Source of the DNA: Rheinheimera sp. MMS21-TC3
Lineage (GTDB): Bacteria > Pseudomonadota > Gammaproteobacteria > Enterobacterales > Alteromonadaceae
Assembly (NCBI RefSeq): GCF_032229285.1
Contig: NZ_CP135084.1
Coordinates: forward strand, 434,001-498,000
Direction of reading: 5' to 3'
Length of the DNA stretch: 64,000 nt
Part shown: positions 10,433 to 19,523 of the stretch, in pieces
Numbering within the stretch: the first letter of the stretch is position 1
How the letters are laid out: every line of letters begins with the position of its first letter
The notes under the pieces: generated by a model
Database searches by the model: none
What the model was told of the DNA's origin: nothing
What the model saw: only the letters and a program-made list of their open reading frames with translations
Made by a program: the position numbers and the translations under genes

Positions 10433-11755
10433 ATGCGTTTAGTGCCACGCAGTGCCTTTGGTCAAACCGTATTTTTAATTGCGATGTTGCTGTTGATTAA
10501 TCAGCTGGTTTCTTATGTATCTGTTGCTTTGTATGTAATTAAACCTAGCACGCAGCAAATTACTCACTTAGTTGCCAAGCAAGTAAAAATTGTTTTAATA
10601 GACTTAGATAATCCAGAGTTATTGTTGGGCACAGCAATTAACTCAAAACTACAGCAAGTCACAGGTATTGAGATTATAACTGAAACCGCAGCACTGCAGC
10701 AGGGATTAGCAGAAGCGCGATACTATGCTTACTTTTCAGATTTAATGTCAAAAGAGCTAGAGCAGCCAGCTGAAGTGAGAGTAGGCCAAGGTAGTGCTTA
10801 TGCTTTTTGGGTAAAGTTAACGGGTTCACCAAATTACTGGATAAAAGTTCCCTTAACGGGGTTAGATGAAACAGACTTTTCACCACTTACTTTTTATCTG
10901 TTACTCATCGGCATCTTAAGTGTGGGTGGCGCTTGGCTATTTGCGCGGCAACTAAACCGACCGTTAAAAAGCTTACAGCATGCAGCCATTCAAGTGGGGC
11001 GAGGAGGGTTTCCTAAGCCGTTAGCAGAACAAAAAGGCTCAACAGAAATAATAGCGGTAACCAAAGCCTTTAATTATATGGCTCGAGGTATCCAGCAATT
11101 AGAGCAAGACCGTGCATTGTTAATGGCGGGGGTGTCGCATGATTTACGTACGCCACTAACCAGAATACGTTTAGCTTCAGAAATGATGCAAGAACAAGAT
11201 AGCTGGGTACGAGATGGCATCATTAATGACATTGAAGATATGAATGCCATTATAGATCAGTTTATCGACTACTTACGGCATCATAAAGAAGTGCCAACAG
11301 AAAAAGAGAATATCAATAGTTTAATTGAAGAGTTAGTTCAGGCAGAGTCAGTACAGCAACGCAGTATAAGTACAGATTTAGCTGCTGATTTACCCGATAT
11401 TTATGTCCGGCGCATTGCGATAAAAAGACTGTTAAATAATTTACTAGAAAACGCATTGCGCTATAGCGAAGGCGCTATTGAAATTAGTAGTGGTTATGAG
11501 CGTAAAAAGAAACGCTTGTATATACAAGTTAGAGATTATGGGCCAGGTATTCCGGAAGCAAGCATACAAAATATGTTTGAACCCTTTACCCAAGGTGATA
11601 AAGCTAGAGGAAGCAGTGGTTCAGGTTTGGGATTAGCTATTATAAAAAAAATAGTAGATATGCATCAGGGGGAGGTTGAATTATATAACCATAAAATTCA
11701 GGGGTTGGTTGTTCGAGTATATTTACCAATAATGCCCATTAAACAAACTAATTAA
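10433..11755 (+). CDS. envZ: Sensor histidine kinase EnvZ
   Basis: Inner-membrane kinase/phosphatase partner of OmpR. Two membrane segments (about residues 10-36 and 152-170) flank a periplasmic sensor region. They are followed by a HAMP domain ([23 protein letters not shown]), the phospho-acceptor His236 in [15 protein letters not shown], and an ATP-binding domain with the N box ([13 protein letters not shown]), G1 box (DYGPGIP), F box (MFEPFTQGD) and G2 box (GSGLGLAI). Length 440 against about 450 in E. coli. It begins on the base after the ompR stop. Downstream lie 271 bases with AT-rich inverted repeats (TAACTAA/TTAGTTA at 11829-11855) that could be a weak terminator. Confidence 0.96.
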   Translation: MRLVPRSAFGQTVFLIAMLLLINQLVSYVSVALYVIKPSTQQITHLVAKQVKIVLIDLDNPELLLGTAINSKLQQVTGIEIITETAALQQGLAEARYYAYFSDLMSKELEQPAEVRVGQGSAYAFWVKLTGSPNYWIKVPLTGLDETDFSPLTFYLLLIGILSVGGAWLFARQLNRPLKSLQHAAIQVGRGGFPKPLAEQKGSTEIIAVTKAFNYMARGIQQLEQDRALLMAGVSHDLRTPLTRIRLASEMMQEQDSWVRDGIINDIEDMNAIIDQFIDYLRHHKEVPTEKENINSLIEELVQAESVQQRSISTDLAADLPDIYVRRIAIKRLLNNLLENALRYSEGAIEISSGYERKKKRLYIQVRDYGPGIPEASIQNMFEPFTQGDKARGSSGSGLGLAIIKKIVDMHQGEVELYNHKIQGLVVRVYLPIMPIKQTN

Positions 11756-12026
11756 GCACTCTCATCTAGTAAATGTAATGCAGTCTTGACAGTTTTGTGA
11801 AAAATGGAGAATATCTAGGCTATTAAATTAACTAAAGTAAATATTTAATTAGTTACTTTTTCTGTTTAATTATGTTATCAAATAAGCCTATGTCAGAAAA
11901 CATAGCTGCTTTAAGCAATTTAGTCATATTCGTACCCAGTGTTTAGTAAATTTATATGTCCAAAAGAGATATTTTACTAGCACGCTATAAGCAGAATATA
12001 AATTATAATAAAAGAGGTTTCAAATT

Positions 12027-15000
12027 ATGCAGTCTACATCCAGGGCACTGCCAAAAATGACGGTGCTAGCCGCCTTTGTTGCATCAACAATTTCTTATAG
12101 CGCTATAGCTAACACTTTAACGCCGGTTCCAATGAAAGTGGGACCAAGCCAAATTCAAAACTATACGGGTTATGATAAATCTGCAAGATTAGCTGAAGTA
12201 GAATTTCCAACCTATTATATTATTCAATTAGAAGATGCGCCTTTAGCAACTTATCGTGGTGGTGTTAGAGGCTTAGCGCCAACCCAGCTTGCAGCGGATA
12301 GTAAAGATAAATTAGATACTCAGTCTGTCGCTGCTATTGCTTATAGCCAGTACCTAGAATCACGTCAGGCAGAAATGGTATCTGCATTACAGGCAAAATT
12401 TCCAGCATTGCAAGTACAGCGTAGCTTAAGTATTACCATGAATGGCTTAATTGTAAGCTATCCTGGGAAAGTAGATCTTAAAGCAAAATTAGAAAGCGTA
12501 GCGGGTGTTAAAAAAGTATTTGAAAATGAAATGTATGAAGCCCAAATGGATGCTTCTTTAGACTTAATAAATGCTCCTGCCGTTTGGGAGGCTATTGGTC
12601 AGCGCGACCAAGCAGGTGAAGGTGTTAAAGTTGCGATCATTGACGGCGGTATTCGCTCAGAGCACCCAATGTTTGCAAGCAATGGTCATACTCGTCCTAG
12701 CGGTTTACCTACCGATGATTATTGTGCAACCATCGATCCAACCTTCTGTAACGACAAATTAGTGCTAGCCCGTTATTACACACCCACATTTCCAGTACAC
12801 CCAGATGAAAATATCAGCCCACTAGATATGGGTGGCCATGGTACACACGTTGCCGGTACAGCTGTAGGTAATGCTGTCAGCACTACTTATGCTGGTGTCG
12901 ACGTTAACTTCTCTGGTGTAGCGCCAGGCGCATCATTAATGGTGTACAAAGCGTTATTTCAAACTCCAGAAGGTCGGGGTAGCGGTTCTGGTGTCATGTT
13001 AGTTGCGGCATTAGAAGATGCTGTTACTGATGGCGCAGATATTATTAATAACTCTTGGGGCGGTGGTGCGGGCGGTAATCCAGCCAGTAGTGCTTATAAA
13101 CCTATTTTTGATGCTGCTGAAGCTGCCGGTGTCGTGATTGTTACTGCTGCAGGTAATGACGGCCCAGGTGCGAAAACAGTCGGTTGCCCTGGTTGTATTG
13201 AAGCCGGTATAACTGTAGCGAGTACGCAAACAGGTCGTAGCTTTGGTCATTTAGTCAATGCTTCAGGTGTAGAAGATGTTGCCGCTATTCCTGGTTCTGG
13301 TGACTTTGAAATTACAGCTGACATCACTGCGTTATTAATGCCAGCAATGAATATTGATGAAGCTAATGCATTAGGTTGTGATGCCTTCCCAGAAGAATCT
13401 TTAACAGGCCAAATTGTATTACTTTCTCGTGGTGTCTGTGCCTTTGGTGATAAAGCTGAAAACGCCCAAGCTGCTGGTGCCGTAGGTATGATTTTATATA
13501 ATAACGCCCCAGGTGTTATTTTGATGTCTATGCCTGAAGCGACGTTACCTAGTGTGTCGATTTTGCAAGAAGATGGCGAAGCTATTTTAGCAGCTTGGCA
13601 AGCCGGAGATGAGGCCACTATTACGGCTGCTCTGCAGTTAAATAACAGCGCTGCTGTTGATGCCATGTCAGACTTTAGTTCGCGCGGTCCAAATGGTGAT
13701 AGTAGCTTCTTAAAACCAGACATCGCTGCGCCAGGTTCAGATATTTTATCTGCATACTCACCGGGTAATGATGAAACGCAATATAATGTTATTTCTGGCA
13801 CTTCAATGGCTAGCCCACATGTTGCGGGTTCAGCGGCGTTATTACGCCAGTTACGTCCAGAGCTAGATGCTTTCCAAATTAAATCTATTTTAATGACCTC
13901 TAGTAACCCGGCCGTTAAAATGCAAGATTTAGAAACGGCAACTACACCTTTTGACCGTGGTGCAGGCCGCTTAGATGTTCTGGCTGCAAGCAAAACAGCT
14001 ATAAGTTTTGATAAACCATCATTTGTGTCAACAGGTTGCGTGGCTACTTGTAGTTTTGAGCGCACAGTAACTAATTTAATGTCAGCAGCCGGTGATTGGA
14101 AAGCTAGCGTTGAATTTGTTAGTGATAAGATGTCTGGCAGTGTTTCTACACCAGAATTAAGTATTGCGGCAGACGGTACTGCAACTTTCAAACTAACCGT
14201 TGATGCTTCTTTTGCGGATGAAGGTTGGCAGTTTGGTCAAGTCGTCTTTACTGATGCTTCAGGTCAATATCCAGTAGCACATTTGCCAATAGCCGTTATG
14301 GCTAAACGTTCTGACAATAGCGAAATAGTGTCGACAGCCGTTTCAGTGGCAGAAGTTACTGCAGGTCGTGCCTTTGGTATGAGCGCTCGCGCAGGTGATG
14401 TAGGTAGCAGCTTACCAGTAAGCTTTACGGTGCAAATTCCAGAGGGTACTAAGCTAGTTGAAGACTCTGTGAATGTTGACATGACGCTTGCTAGCCAAAA
14501 TGGTTTTAGTTTAGATGCTAATAACCGTGTTATGACCTGGGCGGGTACAATGAATAGCCAGCCAGGCGTTAAATCAATAACCCCAACTAGCTTCCCGTTT
14601 GCGGGTGCTAGTTTAGCTGACTTAGGCGTGCCAGGCTTCCAGTTGCCCTGTGAAGCAGGCTGTGATGAGTCGTCATTTAACTATCCAATAGGTGATTTTG
14701 GTGGTTTTATTTGGAATAGTCAGCTAGTTGATACTATTACTATTTCATCTAATGGCTTTATAACAGCGGCGCCGCAAAGTACTGCTGGTTCATTTATAAA
14801 CCAAAATGTGCCTTCTGTTTCTTCACCAAACGCAGTTATTGCTCCGCTATGGGCAGACTACCTAATTGGTGCGGGTGACGGTGGCCAAGTAAACTATAAC
14901 CTTATCAGTGATGGTGTTAATGATTGGTTTATCTGGGAGTGGGAAGACGTAATAGAGTGGGGCTCAGCAACGGGTGATCGTTTTAGCTTTGCTATCTGGA

Positions 15001-15998
15001 TTAAACTAGGTACTGATGAAGTTTACTTTAACTATATAGATGTCCCTGCTATGCCTAAGTATGCCACTGTAGGAATAGAAGATATTACCGGTACAAGAGG
15101 TGTGGCGCGTTACTATAACGGTAGCGGAATTGCACCTATGACAGGTGATGCACTACGTGCTCGTTTAACTGCAGATACTAAAGGCTCAGTAGTTATTAAC
15201 TATGACTTAGAAGCAGATCCATTTGGTACTAGCAGTGCTGCTACAGTATCAACAGTTGAGCAAGAGCCAGTACTAGTAGACTTATCTACTAAATTTAGTA
15301 CTGGAGCTGAGGGCTTGTTATCACGCGTTAGTTTAAGAACGAATGATAAAACTTATAATGCGATTCAGCCATTTGATATTGAGGCTAGTGAAGACGTTAC
15401 AATTAACATTGTAACTGCTCCAGAGCACGGTGCATTAACAGCTGCAATGACAACACCTGAAGATGAGTCTGCACCTGTAGCAATCCCATTTGGCTATACT
15501 TATATTGCAGAAGAAGGCTTTGTTGGGGTTGATACTTTCACTTATCATGTGACTGATGGTGCAGGTAATAAAACCAGTGATGCGACAGTAACTATTAATG
15601 TTGCTCGTGATAATACTGCACCGGTAGCCAAAGCAAGCGCCACACCAACTGCTGCTCAAGAAGGTACTACAGTTAGCTTAAGCGCGGCTGCTAGTACAGA
15701 TGTTGATGGCGATACCTTAACCTATACTTGGACACAAACAGCAGGACCAGATGTCACCTTAACAGGTGCGAATACTGTTACAGCTAGCTTTGTTGCGCCA
15801 AAATTAGGTCAAGATACAGTGTTAACTTTTAGTGTTACCGTGTCTGATGGTTATGAGACTAGTGAAGCAACGACTAATGTAACGGTTGCTCGCAAATCTA
15901 GCAGCAAAAAATGGTATGAAGGTAGCTTCAGTGCCTTAATGGCAGTGTTTGCTTTACCACTAGTATGGCTTCGCCGTCGTCGTACTGTAGCTAAATAA
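12027..15998 (+). CDS. Large secreted subtilisin-like (S8) serine protease with GlyGly-CTERM-like tail
   Basis: Predicted exoprotease of 1323 residues. Order: a signal peptide (residues 1-29); an I9 propeptide inhibitor domain (about 60-170); the S8 catalytic domain with Asp206 (VAIIDGG), His271 (GHGTHVAG) and Ser593 (SGTSMASPHVAG); a PA domain inserted at about 420-545; a beta-sandwich region; an unusual Trp-rich segment (about 880-1040); and a cadherin/PKD-like repeat near 1200-1290. It ends in a C-terminal sorting-like tail: a short motif EGSFSALM, a hydrophobic helix, then RRRR. The tail resembles GlyGly-CTERM but has Glu-Gly instead of Gly-Gly. The ribosome site is AGAGG upstream of ATG 12027. 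The rhombosortase and type II secretion genes nearby fit export by that route. Codon use looks like that of its neighbours. Confidence 0.93.
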   Translation: MQSTSRALPKMTVLAAFVASTISYSAIANTLTPVPMKVGPSQIQNYTGYDKSARLAEVEFPTYYIIQLEDAPLATYRGGVRGLAPTQLAADSKDKLDTQSVAAIAYSQYLESRQAEMVSALQAKFPALQVQRSLSITMNGLIVSYPGKVDLKAKLESVAGVKKVFENEMYEAQMDASLDLINAPAVWEAIGQRDQAGEGVKVAIIDGGIRSEHPMFASNGHTRPSGLPTDDYCATIDPTFCNDKLVLARYYTPTFPVHPDENISPLDMGGHGTHVAGTAVGNAVSTTYAGVDVNFSGVAPGASLMVYKALFQTPEGRGSGSGVMLVAALEDAVTDGADIINNSWGGGAGGNPASSAYKPIFDAAEAAGVVIVTAAGNDGPGAKTVGCPGCIEAGITVASTQTGRSFGHLVNASGVEDVAAIPGSGDFEITADITALLMPAMNIDEANALGCDAFPEESLTGQIVLLSRGVCAFGDKAENAQAAGAVGMILYNNAPGVILMSMPEATLPSVSILQEDGEAILAAWQAGDEATITAALQLNNSAAVDAMSDFSSRGPNGDSSFLKPDIAAPGSDILSAYSPGNDETQYNVISGTSMASPHVAGSAALLRQLRPELDAFQIKSILMTSSNPAVKMQDLETATTPFDRGAGRLDVLAASKTAISFDKPSFVSTGCVATCSFERTVTNLMSAAGDWKASVEFVSDKMSGSVSTPELSIAADGTATFKLTVDASFADEGWQFGQVVFTDASGQYPVAHLPIAVMAKRSDNSEIVSTAVSVAEVTAGRAFGMSARAGDVGSSLPVSFTVQIPEGTKLVEDSVNVDMTLASQNGFSLDANNRVMTWAGTMNSQPGVKSITPTSFPFAGASLADLGVPGFQLPCEAGCDESSFNYPIGDFGGFIWNSQLVDTITISSNGFITAAPQSTAGSFINQNVPSVSSPNAVIAPLWADYLIGAGDGGQVNYNLISDGVNDWFIWEWEDVIEWGSATGDRFSFAIWIKLGTDEVYFNYIDVPAMPKYATVGIEDITGTRGVARYYNGSGIAPMTGDALRARLTADTKGSVVINYDLEADPFGTSSAATVSTVEQEPVLVDLSTKFSTGAEGLLSRVSLRTNDKTYNAIQPFDIEASEDVTINIVTAPEHGALTAAMTTPEDESAPVAIPFGYTYIAEEGFVGVDTFTYHVTDGAGNKTSDATVTINVARDNTAPVAKASATPTAAQEGTTVSLSAAASTDVDGDTLTYTWTQTAGPDVTLTGANTVTASFVAPKLGQDTVLTFSVTVSDGYETSEATTNVTVARKSSSKKWYEGSFSALMAVFALPLVWLRRRRTVAK

Positions 15999-16024
15999 GC
16001 TTTTGCTTTATTTACTGCAATTAA

Positions 16025-16056
16025 ATAAAGGGGCTGTCTAGCCCCTTTATTATTTT
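16025..16056 (+). terminator. Terminator of the S8 protease gene
   Basis: Perfect 11-bp stem ATAAAGGGGCT/AGCCCCTTTAT (16025-16035, 16040-16050) with a GTCT loop and a following T-rich tract. It sits 27 bases after the protease stop. Confidence 0.88.
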
Positions 16057-16080
16057 AATTTAATAAAGAAGGAAGACTAA

Positions 16081-16503
16081 ATGGCTACAAGGCAGGCTAA
16101 CTTAGTAATTATTAGCAGTTTTACTGCACTGTTGACTTTAAGTGGTTTAGGGTTAATGGGCTGTTCACCTGCAACAGAAACTTTAGATCTGCAGCAATCT
16201 TCAGCAGAGCAACTGACAGAGTTAGAGCTAGGAATTCGAGATTTAATTAGTAGTCCAGTCGCTAAAGATGCGGCTAGCTGTAAAGTTGTGACTTTACAGG
16301 CTGCCAATTGTCAGCAGCCAAAGCACTTACTGTACTCAGTAGAGAATACTAATGAACAAGTATTGTTAACCTTAGTAGCAAAGTATAATAAGATTATAGC
16401 GGCGCAAACCGGCAATACTGATGTAAGCTGTGCAGTGATAAATAAACCTGCAGCAATACTACGAAAGGATTTATGTCTACCGGTTGAGTTTGCTACAGAG
16501 TAA
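16081..16503 (+). CDS. Putative small lipoprotein, function unknown
   Basis: 140 residues. The N-terminus has a lipoprotein signal with lipobox LMGC (Cys23 or so), so it is probably membrane-anchored in the periplasm or outer membrane. The mature part contains four more cysteines, in SCKVV, NCQQP, SCAVI and LCLP, which could form two disulfides. I do not recognise a family. ATG 16081 has the site AAGGAAG at a good distance. It lies between the S8 protease terminator and the convergent rhombosortase gene, overlapping the latter by 27 bases at the 3' ends. The position suggests a link to the protease or to surface sorting, but nothing in the sequence proves it. Confidence 0.7.
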   Translation: MATRQANLVIISSFTALLTLSGLGLMGCSPATETLDLQQSSAEQLTELELGIRDLISSPVAKDAASCKVVTLQAANCQQPKHLLYSVENTNEQVLLTLVAKYNKIIAAQTGNTDVSCAVINKPAAILRKDLCLPVEFATE

Positions 16504-17076
16504 GTGGCAGATAAAAAACACCACAAGAGCACTAACTACGCCAGATAAATGCGCTGCAGTTGCCAGCGGGTTAGCACTGATAGAAGCAAGTGGTATGGGT
16601 GAGAAGATGAATTCGTAACTAGCTTTAGCTATAATAGCCAGTAGTAATACACGGCCAAAAGGCTGGCGCTGCCTTACATCTTGCAGCGCCCCCCAAGTAA
16701 ATAGGCCATATAGAACACCAGAAAAGCCAACATAGTATTCTATATAGGGTGCAAACAGCCAGACCCCCATTCCACAGCCTAAGGCTAATATTGGCAACAA
16801 CCACAAATAACGTTTACCTGCGGTATATTCAGCAAATAATAACCATACAAGTACTAGGCCGGCTAAATTTAATAGCAAATGCTCTGCACTAAGATGGATA
16901 AACTGACCGCTAATAAGCCGCCACAATTGACCAGAGGCTAAAGCGCTTCGTTCAAAAGTTAACCAGTCAGTAAACTGCGCAGGCAATAAAAACAGCAAGC
17001 TAAGTAATAAAGCTACAGCAACAGGCGGCAAAATAAAACGGTTTGCTACTGGTAGTGTTAATGCAAGCTTAAGCAC
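16477..17076 (-). CDS. rrtA: Rhombosortase (rhomboid-family intramembrane protease)
   Basis: Polytopic inner-membrane serine protease of 199 residues. It is smaller than classical rhomboids and has the rhombosortase layout: the early conserved segment GQLWRLISGQFIHLSAEHLL (residues 49-68), nucleophile Ser119 in GFSGVLYG, and catalytic His176 in AAHLSG. The family removes the GlyGly-CTERM tail from type II secretion substrates; RrtA of Vibrio cholerae acting on VesB is the model. The start is GTG at 17076 with a weak ribosome site. It is the last gene of hslR-hslO-rrtA, 27 bases after hslO. The candidate substrate gene lies 479 bases away, and gspC-N begins 1.5 kb away on the other side. Confidence 0.88.
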   Translation of the reverse strand: MLKLALTLPVANRFILPPVAVALLLSLLFLLPAQFTDWLTFERSALASGQLWRLISGQFIHLSAEHLLLNLAGLVLVWLLFAEYTAGKRYLWLLPILALGCGMGVWLFAPYIEYYVGFSGVLYGLFTWGALQDVRQRQPFGRVLLLAIIAKASYEFIFSPIPLASISANPLATAAHLSGVVSALVVFFICHLLCSKLNR

Positions 17077-17103
17077 CTTAGTTATAGAAACAATTAAGGT
17101 TTA

Positions 17104-17952
17104 TCACAGCTTATCGCTTATTATTTGCAAATCATTGCGATCAAAAACATAGTTATTTTGGCAATAATCACAGCTAATTTCTAATTTCCCTTCTGCAATG
17201 TGCTCGTTAATAATGGACTTACCTAAACTGATAATAGCGGCTTCAGATTTTTCACGAGAGCAACCACAGACAAAGCTAACAGTTTGCGGGGTAAATAGTT
17301 CGATATTCTCCTCATGGTAAAGCCGATATAACAGCTGCTCTACTGGTAAGTTTAAAGTTTCGTCTGCGGTTAGGGTGTCACTTAAAATGGCTAGCTCGGC
17401 AAAATCTATTTTAGCTTGCTGCTGATTTACTGGCAGTACTTGCAGCATAAAGCCACTAGCACGGCTATGTTGCGGCTGAATCTCAGTGAATAAATATAGT
17501 CGAGTTGGTAACTGTTCAGATTGGGCAAAATAGCTTTCAAGCGTTTGCGCTAAACTCTCGCCGGTTAGCGGAATAATACCTTGGTAACGTTCACCTTGTT
17601 TAGGAGTAATAGTAACCAGCATATGGCCATCACCCACTAGCTCGCGAAAAGTATCACCTTGTAATTCGGAACGCATGCGGGCAATTCCTCGAAACTCTTG
17701 CTGGTTGTTACCGTTAACAGCAGCAAAGCGCAAAGGACCATCACCTTGTATTTGCACTGCAATCTCACCCTCAAGCTTTAGGGTGGCGGTTAATAAGCTG
17801 GTAGCAGCCACTAATTCGGCTAACAGCTTTTTAACAGGAAAAGGATAGTCATGATTTAGCAGCATATTATCCAAACTACTGGATAATTGCACTAGTTCGC
17901 CTCGGACATGTTTATCTTGAAATAGAAATCGGTATAAGTTATCTGAAGTCAT
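17104..17952 (-). CDS. hslO: Redox-regulated holdase chaperone Hsp33
   Basis: Cytoplasmic chaperone switched on by oxidative unfolding. 282 residues against 292 in E. coli. The N-terminal core is typical (LYRFLFQDKHVRGELVQL). The C-terminal zinc switch has the four cysteines as CGC (residues about 229-231) and CDYC (about 261-264). The ATG at 17952 has AGAGAG upstream. It is nine bases after hslR on the same strand, as in E. coli, and is followed here by rrtA, an addition not found in E. coli. Confidence 0.97.
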   Translation of the reverse strand: MTSDNLYRFLFQDKHVRGELVQLSSSLDNMLLNHDYPFPVKKLLAELVAATSLLTATLKLEGEIAVQIQGDGPLRFAAVNGNNQQEFRGIARMRSELQGDTFRELVGDGHMLVTITPKQGERYQGIIPLTGESLAQTLESYFAQSEQLPTRLYLFTEIQPQHSRASGFMLQVLPVNQQQAKIDFAELAILSDTLTADETLNLPVEQLLYRLYHEENIELFTPQTVSFVCGCSREKSEAAIISLGKSIINEHIAEGKLEISCDYCQNNYVFDRNDLQIISDKL

Positions 17953-17961
17953 TGTACTCTC

Positions 17962-18375
17962 TTACTGCTGTGATTTTAAAAGGAGCAATTTTCTGCGCTC
18001 TTTTTTATCGGGTTTAGTGTCAGGGTGAGGTGCAAATAAAGAATTCGTTTTGCGTAACTCTGAACGTTGTAAACGTAACTCAATACTTTCGGCTGTTTCT
18101 GTATATAAAGCTGCAGCTATAGGGGCAGCTAAACGTTTTTCTGATAACGCTTGTACAATTACATGTTTTTCATCACCACCTTGAGTCACTCTAACTGTTG
18201 CACCTATTTCTACAATTTTACTGGCTTTACAGCGCTGGCCATTATAATGTACTTTACCGCCTTCAATCATGTTTTTTGCTAAGGCGCGAGTTTTATAAAA
18301 ACGACATGCCCATAGCCATTTATCTAAACGGATGGCTGAAGTGTCAGAAACAGAGTTTTTTGTATTTTGCCGCAT
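17962..18375 (-). CDS. hslR: Ribosome-associated heat shock protein Hsp15
   Basis: 137-residue S4-domain RNA-binding protein that rescues stalled 50S subunits carrying nascent peptidyl-tRNA. The S4 alpha-L motif (IRLDKWLWACRFYKTRALAKN, written here only as its start IRLDKWLW and end RALAKN) lies at residues 16-36. A basic C-terminal tail ends KPDKKERRKLLLLK. First gene of the hslR-hslO-rrtA operon and divergent from gspC across 170 bases that should carry both promoters. Confidence 0.95.
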   Translation of the reverse strand: MRQNTKNSVSDTSAIRLDKWLWACRFYKTRALAKNMIEGGKVHYNGQRCKASKIVEIGATVRVTQGGDEKHVIVQALSEKRLAAPIAAALYTETAESIELRLQRSELRKTNSLFAPHPDTKPDKKERRKLLLLKSQQ

Positions 18376-18545
18376 ATTGGGTAGTCTATTTACCTAACTA
18401 AAATAACTATTATAGAGTCTAACCTATATATATGGGCAAAATTATAAAAAAACATGGTTGCTTTAATGTAAAAAATTACTGTCGGTCTTGTTGCAAGGCT
18501 AACAACTGGGTAAGATTGGAATTGAATTAAATATAGAAGTGCGTA

Positions 18546-19496
18546 ATGAAGCCGTTATTACAATTAGAACAATTTTGGCATCAGCTACAAAAAATTCCAC
18601 TGAATAACGTTCGGTTGATATTAAATTTGCTACTGTGCATTTTATTAGCTTGGCTTCTAGCCAAGCTAAGTTGGCAATTATTGCCTGAGCCTAAAAAGAT
18701 GGATGGCATAACTCCACCCGCCCATCAGTTAAGTACTGCTGGCAATAATAAGGTGAATTTATCTAGTTTAATTAGTTTTTCTTTGTTTGGTAAAGCTAAG
18801 CAGGTGGCGCAAGAAAAGCCAGAACCTGTAGCAGTAGTTACGGAAGCACCAAAAACTAAATTAAATGTTAAATTAACCGGTTTAGTTGCTATTAGTGATG
18901 ATCCTAACCAAGGCAGTGCTATTATTGAAAGCCGAGGTTCAGAAGCAACTTATGCTATAGATGATCAAATTGAGGGCACTAAAGCCGTATTAAAGCAAGT
19001 TCTGCATGATAGGGTGTTAATACAGCAAGCTGGAAACTATGAAACTCTTATGCTAGATGGCATGGAGTATACTAAAATCGCTCAAGCCAATGCTGGTTTA
19101 GGCCGCAGTGATGAAAGCTATGAAGAGCCCGAAAGTAATAGTTTTGCTCCTAGTGTCGACTCAATGGCACCATTAGAAACTAATGAACTTCTTGTTGCGC
19201 AACGAGAAGAGTTAATCGCAGAACCAATGAAGTTTTTTGATTACATTCGTGTTTCACCCCAGCGTAGAGAGGGGCAATTAGTTGGCTATCGACTAACTCC
19301 TGGTAAAGATCCCGCTTTATTTAATCAGCTTGGTTTGCAAGTAAACGATTTAGCCATCGAAATTAATGGGGTACGTTTAGATGACATGCAGCAGGCTATG
19401 GCTGTAATTAATGGGCTACGTGAAGCCAAAGAAGCCACAATAAAAATAGAGCGAGATGGTGAAACTACAGATGTAGTAGTAAACCTTTCGCAATAA
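18546..19496 (+). CDS. gspC: Type II secretion inner-membrane protein GspC
   Basis: Links the inner-membrane platform to the GspD secretin. 316 residues with a short cytoplasmic N-terminus, one membrane helix (about 24-46), a periplasmic HR domain (LNVKLTGLVAISDDPNQGSA and after) and a C-terminal PDZ-like domain (YRLTPGKDPALFNQLGLQVND, shown as ends YRLTPGKD and LGLQVND). Moderately conserved like all GspC proteins; identity is fixed by the operon. First gene of gspC-N, 27 bases before gspD. Confidence 0.94.
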   Translation: MKPLLQLEQFWHQLQKIPLNNVRLILNLLLCILLAWLLAKLSWQLLPEPKKMDGITPPAHQLSTAGNNKVNLSSLISFSLFGKAKQVAQEKPEPVAVVTEAPKTKLNVKLTGLVAISDDPNQGSAIIESRGSEATYAIDDQIEGTKAVLKQVLHDRVLIQQAGNYETLMLDGMEYTKIAQANAGLGRSDESYEEPESNSFAPSVDSMAPLETNELLVAQREELIAEPMKFFDYIRVSPQRREGQLVGYRLTPGKDPALFNQLGLQVNDLAIEINGVRLDDMQQAMAVINGLREAKEATIKIERDGETTDVVVNLSQ

Positions 19497-19523
19497 TAAT
19501 AACAACAAATTGGTTATAATTTA

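Noticed and set aside
11888..11905. Small hairpin CTATGT/ACATAG upstream of the S8 protease
   Set aside because: Six base pairs in AT-rich DNA, with no neighbouring partner; too weak to call an operator or terminator.
13247..14191. 314-codon open frame antisense to the S8 protease
   Set aside because: It lies wholly inside the catalytic and PA domain coding region on the other strand, has no ribosome site or recognisable domain, and its openness follows from the codon use of the protease.
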